Shown: positions 1-7,940, counted from the stretch's first letter. The stretch: 51,048 nt of DNA from a virus (IMGVR_UViG_3300020420_000021:1-51048), one strand, 5' to 3'. A program made the numbers and translations. The notes: generated by a model not told the origin, from the letters alone.

Positions 1-2
1 CC

Positions 3-1286
3 GCAGCTCAAGTTGGTGCATCATTAGACGAATGTCACGTAGTAGTCTCAGACGAAGACGGTTTATGGACAGGAACTAAGAATGAAGTATTAGAAACATT
101 CCCATTTGTTTCTCTTGCTAGTGACGCCAAAGATTCAGTAGGTGCAAGTAACTATTATAGAGACGTAATCGCAAATAAATCAAATTACGTATACTGGTCA
201 GGTCACTCAACAGGAGATGACGGTTCACCAGTTACAGGAACACATGATAGTGGAAATGAACACAGAACATTAGCACAATCTTTATCTGACGCATTTGGTG
301 TAATGACTTTACCAGTAAATGACTCACTTTCAGGTGGTGCAGATGGTAGACACCCAACAGCCGCTCAGAAATACGGTGCATGGCAAACTCATTTTGCAGA
401 CGCAGAAACATCAGATATCTCATTCCTAGTTGTAGGTTCTTCAAGAACAGATGACGGTTCAGGTAATGACCAAGATATCGCTGATGATTGGACAACACTT
501 GCAAATCAGGCAATCTTACTTACAGAAGCAAGAAAAGATTGTATTGCAATTATATCACCAAGAAAATTTGACGTGGTAAACGTTGCGTCCGAATCATTAC
601 AATCAAGTAGAGTAGTCCAAACAGTTAATACTGCATCAAGTTCTTCTTATGCGGTATTTGATAGTGGTTGGTTATACATTTACGACAGATACAACGACAA
701 ATACTGCTGGGTTCCAGGCAATGGACACACTGCAGGTATTATGGCAAGGTCAGACTTATTGAGAGACCCATGGTTCTCTCCTGCTGGATTCAGTAGAGGT
801 CAATACCTTGGTATAACTAAACTTGCATTTAATCCTTCACAATCGTCTAGAGACGACCTATACAGTGCAAGGGTTAACCCAATTGTGACATTCCCAGGCC
901 AAGGAACTGTATTATTCGGTGACAAAACTGGATTAAGTTCACCTTCCGCATTTGATAGAATCAATGTTAGAAGATTGTTCATAGTTCTAGAGAAAGCAAT
1001 TGCAACAGCCGCTAAAGCACAACTCTTTGAATTCAATGACGCATTCACAAGAGCACAATTTAGAGCTGCTGTAGAACCTTTCTTAAGGGACGTTAAGAAC
1101 AGACGTGGTCTCGTGGATTTCCAAGTATTGTGTGACGAAACAAACAACACTGATAGTGTTATCGATAGAAATGAATTTGTATGTTCAATCTTCGTTAAAC
1201 CTAACAGGTCAATTAACTTCATAACACTTAACTTCGTAGCCGCTAGAAGTGGTGTAGAGTTTAGTGAAATATACGGTGCAGTCTAA
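3..1286 (+). CDS. 18: Tail sheath protein gp18, 5'-truncated
   Basis: This is the C-terminal part (about 427 residues) of the contractile tail sheath subunit; the reading frame is open to the left edge, so the start lies outside the window. Sheath subunits polymerise around the tail tube and contract on infection. The visible part includes stretches typical of the conserved sheath C-terminal region, such as NVRRLFIVLEKAIATAAKAQ and a closing segment with NFITLNFVAARSGVEF. T4 gp18 is 659 residues, so roughly a third is missing. An in-frame ATG at 303 is internal and not the start. The tail tube gene follows 11 nt downstream, the usual T4 order. Assignment is from remembered family motifs plus synteny. 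Confidence 0.93.
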   Translation, partial: AAQVGASLDECHVVVSDEDGLWTGTKNEVLETFPFVSLASDAKDSVGASNYYRDVIANKSNYVYWSGHSTGDDGSPVTGTHDSGNEHRTLAQSLSDAFGVMTLPVNDSLSGGADGRHPTAAQKYGAWQTHFADAETSDISFLVVGSSRTDDGSGNDQDIADDWTTLANQAILLTEARKDCIAIISPRKFDVVNVASESLQSSRVVQTVNTASSSSYAVFDSGWLYIYDRYNDKYCWVPGNGHTAGIMARSDLLRDPWFSPAGFSRGQYLGITKLAFNPSQSSRDDLYSARVNPIVTFPGQGTVLFGDKTGLSSPSAFDRINVRRLFIVLEKAIATAAKAQLFEFNDAFTRAQFRAAVEPFLRDVKNRRGLVDFQVLCDETNNTDSVIDRNEFVCSIFVKPNRSINFITLNFVAARSGVEFSEIYGAV

Positions 1287-1297
1287 GGGAGAAATAA

Positions 1298-1795
1298 ATG
1301 GCAACAATAGATGAATTTAAAGCGCAACTAATTGCTGGTGGCCCAAGAGCTAATAGGTTTAGGGTCTTTATACCTAGAACAGGTAACAAGATTGAATTCC
1401 TATGTCAGGCTGCTCAAATACCTGCAATGCAGGTAGGACAGGTCACAGTGCCTTTCCGTGGAATGAATTTGAAACTTGCAGGGGACAGAACGTTTGACCC
1501 ATGGGCAGTTACTGTAATCAACGATGTTGAATTCAGTGTAAGAAGTGCCCTAGAAGCATGGCAGACAGATATCAGTCAATTAGACTCAGGTATCGGTGCA
1601 ATTAATAACGATTACTTGTTATCAAGAGCATTCGTAGAACAGTTAAACAAAGATGACTCAGTCCTTGCGAGATACGAATTTTTCAACATGTTCCCACAAT
1701 CAATCGGTGCGATTGACTTAAACATGGGGACTGCTGATGAAATTGAAACTTTTGAAGTTTCATTCGACTATTCTCACTGGGAAAGAGTTATTTAA
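1298..1795 (+). CDS. 19: Tail tube protein gp19
   Basis: This encodes the major tail tube subunit (165 residues; T4 gp19 has 163), which stacks in hexameric rings to form the channel for DNA passage. The N-terminal half has the tube-family pattern in which a 'NRFRVFIPR' strand is followed by 'FLCQAAQIPAMQVGQVTVPFRG' and a segment ending in FDPWAVTVINDVEFSVR; the C-terminus has the usual 'VSFDYSHWER' ending. It has a GGGAG ribosome binding site 7 nt before ATG and follows the sheath gene closely, so the two are probably cotranscribed. No anomalies were seen. Confidence 0.95.
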   Translation: MATIDEFKAQLIAGGPRANRFRVFIPRTGNKIEFLCQAAQIPAMQVGQVTVPFRGMNLKLAGDRTFDPWAVTVINDVEFSVRSALEAWQTDISQLDSGIGAINNDYLLSRAFVEQLNKDDSVLARYEFFNMFPQSIGAIDLNMGTADEIETFEVSFDYSHWERVI

Positions 1796-1823
1796 TTAAG
1801 TGAATACAACCCTTTTAGGGTGG

Positions 1824-1831
1824 TATAAATA
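1824..1831 (+). promoter_or_regulatory. T4-type late promoter octamer TATAAATA for the portal gene
   Basis: A perfect T4 late promoter octamer ends 5 nt before the portal ATG at 1837. In T4 the octamer spans -13 to -6, so +1 would be the A of the ATG and the transcript leaderless. A short hairpin-like CCCTTTTAGGG lies just upstream at 1810-1820. Confidence 0.8.
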
Positions 1832-1836
1832 TTAGT

Positions 1837-3375
1837 ATGGAAATATTTGGGTTTGAAATATCCCGTAAAAAGGATGAATTACGGAACGTAGAGGTTGCTA
1901 AGGCGCCTAGTTTCGTAGCGCCTGTAGAAGATGACGGAACTCCCGTTATTCAACAACAACCAGGCGGTTTCATATCAGGTGGAGCGTATGGTTCCTACAT
2001 TGATATGGAAGGTGGTATCAAGAATGAGATAGGTCTCATTACAAGATACCGTGAAATATCCTTGATTCCTGAGTGTGACTCAGCAATCGAAGATATAGTT
2101 AATGAGTGTATCACATCGGATTCTCAAGACAAGATTGTATCACTCGACCTCGGCGATGTAAAACTCTCCGACAGTATCAAAAATAAGATACAAGACGAGT
2201 TCAATCACATTCTTGCCTTAATGAAGTTCAATCAGAACTCTCACGAATTATTCCGAAAATGGTATGTAGATGGAAGAATATACTTCCATAAAGTAGTTGA
2301 CAATGCACGTCCGAAAGCTGGTATTGTAGACCTTAGAAACATTGACCCTCTAAAAATTAAGAAGGTTAGAAATGTTCAGAAAGGTAAAGCGGACAAAGCA
2401 GGTGTTGACGTTATAAAGAAAGTTGAAGAGTTTTATGTCTTCAACGATAAAGGTTTCGATAAATCTTCAGCGAATGACGGAACAACGGTGAAGATTGCCC
2501 CTGAAGCGGTATCATATACCACATCAGGGTTGTTAGATTACACAAAGAATGTTGTAATCGGATATTTGCACAAAGCATTGAAGACTGCAAATCAGTTATC
2601 AATGATGGAAGACGCACTTGTTATCTATAGGATATCACGTGCACCCGAAAGGAGAATATTCTACATTGACGTAGGTAACCTTCCAAAAGCAAAGGCAGAA
2701 CAGTATTTGTCTGAGGTTATGAACAAGTATAGAAATAAACTTGTTTACAATGCAGACACTGGGGAAATTAAAGATGATAGAAAACATATGTCTATGTTGG
2801 AAGATTTTTGGTTACCTAGGAGAGAAGGTGGACGTGGGACAGAGATATCAACTTTGCCTGGCGGACAAAATCTCTCGGAGATAGAAGACATTGAATACTT
2901 TAAGTCGAAGTTATATAAGAGTTTAAGTATTCCAGCTTCTAGAATGGAAGCAGATGCAGGTTTCAATTTGGGACGTGCGTCCGAAATCCAAAGAGATGAA
3001 CTTAAGTTTAATAAGTTCACAAATAGACTTCAAAAGAAGTTTAGCAGAATATTCATTGACGTTTTAAGAACGCAATTAATATTAAAAGAAATTGTAAAGC
3101 AAGAAGAATTTGACAAGTTAGTTAAAGACTTCATACAGTTTGATTATGCAAGTGATAACCACTTTGCGGAGTTGAAAGACGCTGAGATAATCAGAGAAAG
3201 GATTGAAACTCTATCAACAGTGGACGAGTATGTCGGTAAGTATTACTCACAAGAGTTTGTTCGTAAGAATATCTTAATGCAAACTGAGGAAGAGATGAGA
3301 CTTATGGATAAACAAATACAAGATGAAGGCGAAGGCGGAGACGCTGACGGTGAAGACGAATTTGGGGGATTTTAA
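1837..3375 (+). CDS. 20: Portal vertex protein gp20
   Basis: This is the dodecameric portal subunit (512 residues; T4 gp20 has 524) through which DNA is packaged and to which the tail joins. Family signatures visible include the region around residues 70-90 (ITRYREISLIPECDSAIEDI), the WYVDGRIYFHKVVD strand, the APERRIFYIDVGNLPKAKAE segment and the PGGQNLSEIEDIEYFKSKLY region. The C-terminus is acidic (GEGGDADGEDEFGGF). There is no Shine-Dalgarno sequence; the ATG sits exactly 5 nt after a late promoter octamer, so translation is probably from a leaderless mRNA. The next small gene starts 3 nt after the stop codon. Confidence 0.96.
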   Translation: MEIFGFEISRKKDELRNVEVAKAPSFVAPVEDDGTPVIQQQPGGFISGGAYGSYIDMEGGIKNEIGLITRYREISLIPECDSAIEDIVNECITSDSQDKIVSLDLGDVKLSDSIKNKIQDEFNHILALMKFNQNSHELFRKWYVDGRIYFHKVVDNARPKAGIVDLRNIDPLKIKKVRNVQKGKADKAGVDVIKKVEEFYVFNDKGFDKSSANDGTTVKIAPEAVSYTTSGLLDYTKNVVIGYLHKALKTANQLSMMEDALVIYRISRAPERRIFYIDVGNLPKAKAEQYLSEVMNKYRNKLVYNADTGEIKDDRKHMSMLEDFWLPRREGGRGTEISTLPGGQNLSEIEDIEYFKSKLYKSLSIPASRMEADAGFNLGRASEIQRDELKFNKFTNRLQKKFSRIFIDVLRTQLILKEIVKQEEFDKLVKDFIQFDYASDNHFAELKDAEIIRERIETLSTVDEYVGKYYSQEFVRKNILMQTEEEMRLMDKQIQDEGEGGDADGEDEFGGF

Positions 3376-3378
3376 TAA

Positions 3379-3558
3379 ATGACTGAAATAGCAAAAAAGA
3401 TTGTTGATGAAATAGAACAGGGTAAGTTGCAAGACGCCAAAGATTCTATTTTTGACGGCATAAAAGAAAAAGCTGCCCAAGCAGTAGATATGAAAAGGGT
3501 GGAAGCACAGGTTGATTGGATGCATAATGAACCTGAAGCTACAAAAGAGGAAGAGTAA
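3379..3558 (+). CDS. Small prohead core protein, gp67-like by position
   Basis: A 59-residue ORF fills the gap between portal and the next gene; it begins TAA-ATG right after the portal stop and its own stop shares a base with the following ATG (TAATG). The product is highly charged and probably helical (MTEIAKKIVDEIEQGKLQDA, ending in EATKEEE). In T4 and its marine relatives gene 67, a small prohead core protein, lies at this place, and the DAKDSIFDGIKEKAAQ segment resembles the marine versions as I remember them. Position, size and tight coupling support a core role; sequence identity alone does not prove it. Confidence 0.7.
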   Translation: MTEIAKKIVDEIEQGKLQDAKDSIFDGIKEKAAQAVDMKRVEAQVDWMHNEPEATKEEE

Positions 3559-3854
3559 TGAAATCCTTTGCGTCTATGTCACGTGAACTTTATGAGGCAA
3601 AATTTAAATTGCCTAGAAGACATAAAGAACTAAAAGTGGACAGCGTAAAGGCAGGTGGAAAAAATTACACCATTACTTACACTCAAATGGGTAAAGAAGT
3701 ATTTGCCTATGTAAATAATAATGAAACTGGGCCTTACGATAATTTAAAGGACGCAGAGAAATCTGTTAAGGAATTATCCAAACTCTTTAAACAAATGAAT
3801 TTTGAAGGGGTAACAGAAGAGGAAATTTTCAATGAAATTAATTTCAGAGTATAA
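3558..3854 (+). CDS. Putative prohead core protein, gp68-like position
   Basis: This encodes 98 residues, between the gp67-like gene and the prohead protease; T4 gene 68 (a prohead core component) has this place. The N-terminus MKSFASMSRELYEAKFKLP resembles the start of capsid-targeted proteins of T4-like phages, followed by a basic patch (KLPRRHKELKV) and a beta-rich middle (YTITYTQMGKEVFAYV). It overlaps the stop of the previous gene by one base and runs 23 nt into gp21, so expression is translationally coupled. Function is inferred from synteny; the fold is not recognised. Confidence 0.6.
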   Translation: MKSFASMSRELYEAKFKLPRRHKELKVDSVKAGGKNYTITYTQMGKEVFAYVNNNETGPYDNLKDAEKSVKELSKLFKQMNFEGVTEEEIFNEINFRV

Positions 3855-4476
3855 CGAAGCAAGACCGCTAATCGCAGAAAGTAAAGACGGTAAAAAAGAT
3901 TATTTTATCGAAGGTGTCTTTATGCAAGCGGATATTAAAAACAGAAATGGACGTGTCTATCCTAAAGAAATTATGGAGAAAGAAGTCAAACGTTACATTA
4001 AAGAATTCGTAAACGAACAAAGAGCATTCGGTGAGTTAGGACACCCCGAAGGGCCAACTATCAATTTAGACAAAGTATCCCACATGATAACAGAACTACA
4101 CGAAGACGGTAGTAATTACGTGGGTAAAGCAAAAATTTTAAGCACACCAAATGGTGAGATTGTAAAAAATCTTATTAACGATGGTGCGAAACTAGGTGTT
4201 TCGTCTAGAGGACTTGGTTCATTAGAACAAAAGTCGGACGCACAGTATGTTAAATCAGACTTTCAACTTGCAACCGCAGGTGACATAGTCGCAGACCCTT
4301 CAGCGCCAGACGCTTTTGTAGATGGTATCATGGAAGGTGTTGAGTGGATTATGGACAACGGTATTCTGAAAAGAAGAGAAATGGAAGAAATGAGAGACCT
4401 TTTAAGCAGAGAAAAGAGTGCAAGACTGGAAGAAACAAAAATTAATCTATGGAAAACGTTCGTTAAGAACTTATAA
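3832..4476 (+). CDS. 21: Prohead maturation protease gp21
   Basis: This is the serine protease (214 residues; T4 gp21 has 212) that digests the scaffold and trims capsid proteins during head maturation. It has the herpesvirus-assemblin-like family features: the FIEGVFMQADIKNRNGRVYP segment near residue 30, the GELGHPEGPTINLDKVSHMI segment carrying the catalytic His near residue 70, and the GVSSRGLGSL segment carrying the catalytic Ser near residue 125. The start ATG lies inside the previous gene (23-nt overlap) with GGGG/AGAGGA-type purine tracts upstream. The N-terminus (MKLISEYNEARPL) resembles a self-cleaved propeptide. Confidence 0.95.
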   Translation: MKLISEYNEARPLIAESKDGKKDYFIEGVFMQADIKNRNGRVYPKEIMEKEVKRYIKEFVNEQRAFGELGHPEGPTINLDKVSHMITELHEDGSNYVGKAKILSTPNGEIVKNLINDGAKLGVSSRGLGSLEQKSDAQYVKSDFQLATAGDIVADPSAPDAFVDGIMEGVEWIMDNGILKRREMEEMRDLLSREKSARLEETKINLWKTFVKNL

Positions 4477-4478
4477 CA

Positions 4479-4486
4479 TATAAATA
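4479..4486 (+). promoter_or_regulatory. T4-type late promoter octamer upstream of the scaffold gene
   Basis: TATAAATA directly follows the gp21 stop. With the T4 spacing, transcription would start at about 4492, giving a 23-nt leader with an AGGAG ribosome binding site before the ATG at 4515. This unit is therefore not leaderless, unlike the portal unit. Confidence 0.75.
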
Positions 4487-4514
4487 AAAAAGTAAACTCA
4501 AACAGGAGAAAAAT

Positions 4515-5873
4515 ATGGCAGAGTTAGATACAAACCAAGAAACAGTCTTAGAGGCAGGACAACCTGACGCTAAAGCTGAGAAAGGTGACAAAAACCCGCC
4601 TAAGCAAGGTTCAAGTGATGCCGCTAAAATTGAAAGTGGTAAAGCTGATGTCGTCAAACCCGAAGAAAATCCTGTTGACAAAGCTGTCGATTCTGTAAAC
4701 AAAGCAGAAGATGGAGTCAAAGAGATTTCCAATGACCCTCAACAAAAGGGTGAAGGGAAACCTGAGAAGTCTGAAAAAATCAAAGAAGGCGAAGGCGCTG
4801 ACGAAGAAGCGGAAGTTTCTGAAGCAGAAGAAAAAGCTCCTTCTAAGATGGAGACAATCAAAGCTATGGTCAACACAATGAAGGAAATGAATAAAGAAGA
4901 CCTTCAATCGATTTTCTCTTCTATATCAGAAGATGAGGTTGACGAAACTTTGACTAAGGCAGAAATCGCTAGAAATATCGTTGAACTAGTTAAGAAACTA
5001 GATGACGAAAAGGTTCAAGAAATGTATGGCAAGATGAAAGGTGTAGAGGACGAGGAAGAGGAAGAAGAACAGGTTAAGAAAGAATCTGTTGACGAAGAAA
5101 CTTCTGAGGAACTCGAATCTAAACTTGTAGAGATTGAAATTGAAGACGACCTAAATGCAATCTCAGAGGCATTAGACTTGTCAGAAGAGAACCAAGAAAA
5201 AGCAAAAACAATATTCAAAGCTGCTGTTCAATCAAAAGTCACGGAAGTGGAAAAAGAATTGAAAGAAGCTTATGAAACAGAATTACAAACCTCAGTAGAT
5301 AAGGTCAAAGCCGAATTAAGTGAAGCAGTTGACAAATACTTGTCTTACGTTGCTGACGAGTGGACGAAAGAAAACGAATTAGCCATTGAGAGAGGTTTGA
5401 AAGCTGAAATGACTGAAAACTTTATTTCAGGATTGAAAACATTGTTCGTAGAACATTATGTTGACGTTCCCGAAGATAAGTATAATGTCATTGACGAGCT
5501 TTCTAATCGTCTCGATGAGATGGAAGTTAAACTTGACTCCGAAGTTCAAACAAATATGGACATCGCAGAAGAGTTGAACACTCTCAAGAGAGAAAATGTG
5601 GTAAAGGAAGCGTCTTCTGACCTTTCAGAATCACAGAAGGAGAAATTAGAATCACTTGCAAACGGTGTAGACTTCAAAGATGAATCAGACTTCGCAGAGA
5701 AGATTGGTGAAATCAAAGAAGCATACTTCGGTATTGAAGGTGAATCAATTTCCGAGGATACAGTTGTAGAAGAAGGAACTGGAACGCTTGAAGACGAAAA
5801 CTCTTCACCTGTTTTAGACCCTTCACTTCAAAGGTATTCTGACGCAATTAGTAAACTAAAACCATTAGGTTAA
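4515..5873 (+). CDS. 22: Prohead scaffolding core protein gp22, enlarged
   Basis: This is the main scaffold protein around which the prohead assembles and which gp21 later degrades. It lies between gp21 and gp23 as in T4, and is very acidic and helical with strong coiled-coil character (long runs of E/K/D). It is 452 residues against 269 for T4 gp22. The extra length is mostly an N-terminal low-complexity acidic/lysine region (residues 1-110), with a more ordered helical region after about 170 (LEIEIEDDLNAISEALDLS) that matches the canonical scaffold part. The ending LDPSLQRYSDAISKL is typical of the family. It has an AGGAG ribosome binding site and a late promoter upstream. Confidence 0.9.
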   Translation: MAELDTNQETVLEAGQPDAKAEKGDKNPPKQGSSDAAKIESGKADVVKPEENPVDKAVDSVNKAEDGVKEISNDPQQKGEGKPEKSEKIKEGEGADEEAEVSEAEEKAPSKMETIKAMVNTMKEMNKEDLQSIFSSISEDEVDETLTKAEIARNIVELVKKLDDEKVQEMYGKMKGVEDEEEEEEQVKKESVDEETSEELESKLVEIEIEDDLNAISEALDLSEENQEKAKTIFKAAVQSKVTEVEKELKEAYETELQTSVDKVKAELSEAVDKYLSYVADEWTKENELAIERGLKAEMTENFISGLKTLFVEHYVDVPEDKYNVIDELSNRLDEMEVKLDSEVQTNMDIAEELNTLKRENVVKEASSDLSESQKEKLESLANGVDFKDESDFAEKIGEIKEAYFGIEGESISEDTVVEEGTGTLEDENSSPVLDPSLQRYSDAISKLKPLG

Positions 5874-5894
5874 ATTTAAAGGAGATTAAAAACA

Positions 5895-7208
5895 ATGTTT
5901 TTATCTGAAAACTTACAGGAAAAGTGGCAACCTATCCTAGAGCATTCTGAATTACCAAAAATAGAAGACTCTTACAAGAAGGCTGTTACTGCAGTTATCC
6001 TAGAAAACCAAGAAAAAGCTCTTAACGAAGATAGAGTTTCCTTGGAAGAAGCTGCACCTTTAAATGCTACTGGCAGTTCTGCTGTATCTAACTGGGATCC
6101 AATCCTAATTAGTCTAGTAAGACGAGCTATGCCTAACTTGGTTGCTTACGACATTTGTGGTGTTCAACCAATGACTGGGCCAACAGGACTTATCTTTGCT
6201 ATGAAAGCAAGGTATAACGACTACCCAACTCAAGGACGTGAGAACAAAACTGAAGCGCTTGGCGTGGACGAACCTCATACTCCTTATTCGAGTGCGGCTC
6301 AGACAACTTCAGCTGGTGCATTAACAGCTGCAATCAGTGACCCATTTGACACTAGTTCACCTTCTTATGAAGACACAACTGGTTCAGGTATGTCTACTGC
6401 ATCTGCAGAAGCATTAGGTGATGTCGAAGCTTCCAACGGATTCGCTCAAATGGCTTTCACAATTGAGAAAGCTACAGTAACTGCTAAATCAAGAGCACTT
6501 AAAGCGGAATACACTTTAGAATTGGCACAAGACCTTAAAGCAATTCACGGTCTAGACGCTGAATCTGAACTCGCCAACATACTATCATCTGAAATCCTTG
6601 CGGAAATCAACAGAGAAGTAGTAAGAAACGTTAACATACAAGCTAAAGTAGGTGCATCTGCAACTGCTTCTAGTGGAACATTCAACTTAGATGTTGATGC
6701 TAACGGACGTTGGTCAGTTGAGAAATTCAAAGGTCTATTATTCCAAATAGAAAGAGAATCAAATGTAATCGCAAAAGAAACAAGACGTGGTAAAGGTAAC
6801 TTTATCCTTTGTTCTTCTGACGTTGCATCTGCTTTATCAATGGCTGGTGTATTAGATTATACTCCTGCGCTTAACACTGACATTAACGTTGACGATACTG
6901 GTAATACTTTTGCTGGTGTTTTAAACGGTAGAGTTAAAGTTTACATCGACCCATATGCTGGTGTTGATTACTTAACTGTCGGTTACAGAGGGTCTAACCC
7001 TTATGACGCTGGACTTTTCTATTGCCCATACGTTCCATTACAAATGGTTCGTGCCGTTGGTGAGAATACTTTCCAACCAAAAATTGGTTTCAAAACTAGA
7101 TACGGAATGGTATCTAACCCATTCGTAGGTTCTACACCTGCTAATGGACTAGCTTCTGCTGGAACAAACCAATACTACAGAAAGTTCGCAGTATCTAACA
7201 TTCTATAA
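5895..7208 (+). CDS. 23: Major capsid protein gp23
   Basis: This is the HK97-fold hexameric capsid subunit (437 residues; T4 gp23 has 521, marine T4-like versions are shorter). The N-terminus MFLSENLQEKWQPILEHSEL and the segment NWDPILISLVRRAMPNLVAYD with GVQPMTGPTGLIFAMK are hallmark gp23 sequences. A likely gp21 cleavage site matching (L/I)-x-E|A occurs at SLEE|AAPL, about residues 50-53, so the mature protein would start near Ala53. It has a strong ribosome binding site (AAAGGAG) 10 nt upstream and a strong terminator 20 nt after the stop, fitting very high late expression. Confidence 0.97.
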   Translation: MFLSENLQEKWQPILEHSELPKIEDSYKKAVTAVILENQEKALNEDRVSLEEAAPLNATGSSAVSNWDPILISLVRRAMPNLVAYDICGVQPMTGPTGLIFAMKARYNDYPTQGRENKTEALGVDEPHTPYSSAAQTTSAGALTAAISDPFDTSSPSYEDTTGSGMSTASAEALGDVEASNGFAQMAFTIEKATVTAKSRALKAEYTLELAQDLKAIHGLDAESELANILSSEILAEINREVVRNVNIQAKVGASATASSGTFNLDVDANGRWSVEKFKGLLFQIERESNVIAKETRRGKGNFILCSSDVASALSMAGVLDYTPALNTDINVDDTGNTFAGVLNGRVKVYIDPYAGVDYLTVGYRGSNPYDAGLFYCPYVPLQMVRAVGENTFQPKIGFKTRYGMVSNPFVGSTPANGLASAGTNQYYRKFAVSNIL

Positions 7209-7227
7209 GAATAGTTACATCCGAATT

Positions 7228-7258
7228 AAAAACCCCACCTTTCGGTGGGGTTTTTTTT
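7228..7258 (+). terminator. Rho-independent terminator after the major capsid gene
   Basis: A CCCCACC (7233-7239) / GGTGGGG (7244-7250) stem with a TTTC loop is followed by eight T residues; the A-run before it extends the stem. This is a strong intrinsic terminator closing the head operon. Confidence 0.95.
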
Positions 7259-7260
7259 GC

Positions 7261-7268
7261 ACTAAATA
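7261..7268 (+). promoter_or_regulatory. Late-type promoter octamer ACTAAATA before the riboswitch
   Basis: ACTAAATA fits the NMTAAATA pattern seen before many genes here. With T4 spacing, transcription would begin near 7274, about 48 nt before the riboswitch core. An inverted repeat TATAGT/ACTATA with a possible TATACT box also lies at about 7275-7291, so an early start is possible too. Confidence 0.5.
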
Positions 7269-7321
7269 ATATTGTATAGTATTCACTATACTCCATAAGT
7301 CATGGGTTAAAAGACTACATT

Positions 7322-7439
7322 CGTTCATCCACCCTAAATGTAGAGGTGGACGGAAGTAGACAGGAAAACCTCTTTCTTCATATAAGAAAGGCAAGCAAGT
7401 AGGCAGTCAGCCGAACGAGACCGAAAGTCGAAGGAACGC
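7322..7439 (+). ncRNA. Glutamine riboswitch, glnA / downstream-peptide class
   Basis: The conserved blocks of the glnA/downstream-peptide RNA family are present in order: CGTTCATCC at 7322-7330, GGACGGAAGTAGA at 7348-7360 and CGAAGGAACGC at 7429-7439. CGTTC (7322-7326) pairs with GAACG (7434-7438) as the closing stem. AGAGGT (7342-7347) pairs with ACCTCT (7368-7373) around the conserved internal loop, and CTTTCTT/AAGAAAG (7372-7390) forms a further hairpin. CTACATT (7313-7319) can instead pair with AATGTAG (7336-7342), a possible switching structure. The family binds L-glutamine (established knowledge) and sits before very short ORFs in cyanobacteria and marine phages; here too, a 54-residue ORF follows 36 nt later. 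Confidence 0.87.
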
Positions 7440-7474
7440 ATTTTTTATTTTAATCAATTAAGATAGGAGATGAT

Positions 7475-7639
7475 ATGACTAACAGATATAGAGGTATCTC
7501 ATACAATCCGTCTGAATTAGAAACTCCAAAACGTAAAGGTTTTGAAGGTATCTACAGAGGACAGAAGCATGGTGCTATCAAAAATGTTAAGTCAACTCAA
7601 ACATCAGGTATATACCGTGGTGTTAAATGGGTTGCTTAA
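7475..7639 (+). CDS. YRG-repeat small peptide under glutamine riboswitch control
   Basis: This encodes a 54-residue basic protein with three related motifs: RYRGISY near the N-terminus, GIYRGQKHG in the middle and GIYRGVKW near the C-terminus. The YRG pattern recalls the DUF4278 small proteins of cyanobacteria. Peptides behind downstream-peptide RNAs are thought to act on nitrogen metabolism; some cyanobacterial ones inhibit glutamine synthetase or bind PII. The start has a TAGGAG ribosome binding site 5 nt before ATG. The riboswitch at 7322-7439 precedes it in the same transcript. A role in sensing or changing host nitrogen status is an inference from the regulator, not shown by the peptide. 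Confidence 0.8.
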   Translation: MTNRYRGISYNPSELETPKRKGFEGIYRGQKHGAIKNVKSTQTSGIYRGVKWVA

Positions 7640-7642
7640 TGT

Positions 7643-7650
7643 TCTAAATA
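7643..7650 (+). promoter_or_regulatory. Late promoter octamer TCTAAATA driving a short transcript
   Basis: TCTAAATA lies 4 nt after the peptide stop. With T4 spacing, +1 is at 7656, only about 65 nt before a strong terminator, with no convincing ORF between them. Confidence 0.55.
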
Positions 7651-7655
7651 CGATT

Positions 7656-7722
7656 GATACAATCATTCGTGCAGGACGGTAGTATCGAAGGGGGAAGACT
7701 TAACATCTTCCCCTTTCTTTTT
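7656..7722 (+). ncRNA. Putative 65-nt late small RNA
   Basis: The interval runs from the predicted start of a late promoter (TCTAAATA at 7643-7650) to the end of an intrinsic terminator. It holds no start codon with a plausible gene; a TTG at 7654 opens a frame into the next gene, but the terminator lies between. It could be a small regulatory RNA or simply the readout of adjacent promoter and terminator signals. Confidence 0.35.
7690..7722 (+). terminator. Rho-independent terminator
   Basis: GGGGAAGA (7691-7698) and TCTTCCCC (7706-7713) form an 8-bp stem with a 7-nt loop, followed by TTTCTTTTT. It closes the riboswitch-peptide transcript and any short late transcript starting at 7656. Confidence 0.92.
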
Positions 7723-7760
7723 ATGTGTCCTAATTGTGACAATTGTGTGACAGTTTGGTG

Positions 7761-7768
7761 TCTAAATA
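7761..7768 (+). promoter_or_regulatory. Late promoter octamer TCTAAATA, 5 nt before ATG
   Basis: TCTAAATA ends exactly 5 nt before the ATG at 7774. It decides the start of the small membrane protein, since the longer frame upstream crosses a terminator. Confidence 0.7.
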
Positions 7769-7773
7769 CTAGT

Positions 7774-7917
7774 ATGGAAAATATATTTAATATACTAATA
7801 TTGTTAATGATACCGTGGGCATTTGTAGGAATATATCTTTTAGCGAGTGACATGTCTTTCCATAAAATGATGAAATCGGGTAGAATTAGCAAAGTAGCAA
7901 ACAAAGTTCTGAGGTAG
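7774..7917 (+). CDS. Small single-span membrane protein, unknown function
   Basis: This encodes a 47-residue protein with one transmembrane helix (residues about 4-24, NIFNILILLMIPWAFVGIYL) and a basic tail (MMKSGRISKVANKVLR), suggesting an inner-membrane protein with a cytoplasmic C-terminus. The frame is open upstream to 7654, but that would span a terminator. A late promoter octamer lies exactly 5 nt before this ATG, so I chose 7774 and expect a leaderless mRNA. No family was recognised. The tail-tube-like gene follows 23 nt later with its own late promoter. Confidence 0.65.
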   Translation: MENIFNILILLMIPWAFVGIYLLASDMSFHKMMKSGRISKVANKVLR

Positions 7918-7927
7918 TTTAAAAATA

Positions 7928-7935
7928 CCTAAATA
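7928..7935 (+). promoter_or_regulatory. Late promoter octamer CCTAAATA, 5 nt before ATG
   Basis: CCTAAATA ends 5 nt before ATG 7941; there is no Shine-Dalgarno sequence, so a leaderless late transcript is expected. Confidence 0.72.
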
Positions 7936-7940
7936 GGTAT

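Noticed and set aside
7654-7773. Upstream extension of the 7774 membrane protein from a TTG start
   Set aside because: The extension would be translated through a strong terminator hairpin, and a late promoter sits exactly at the shorter ATG.
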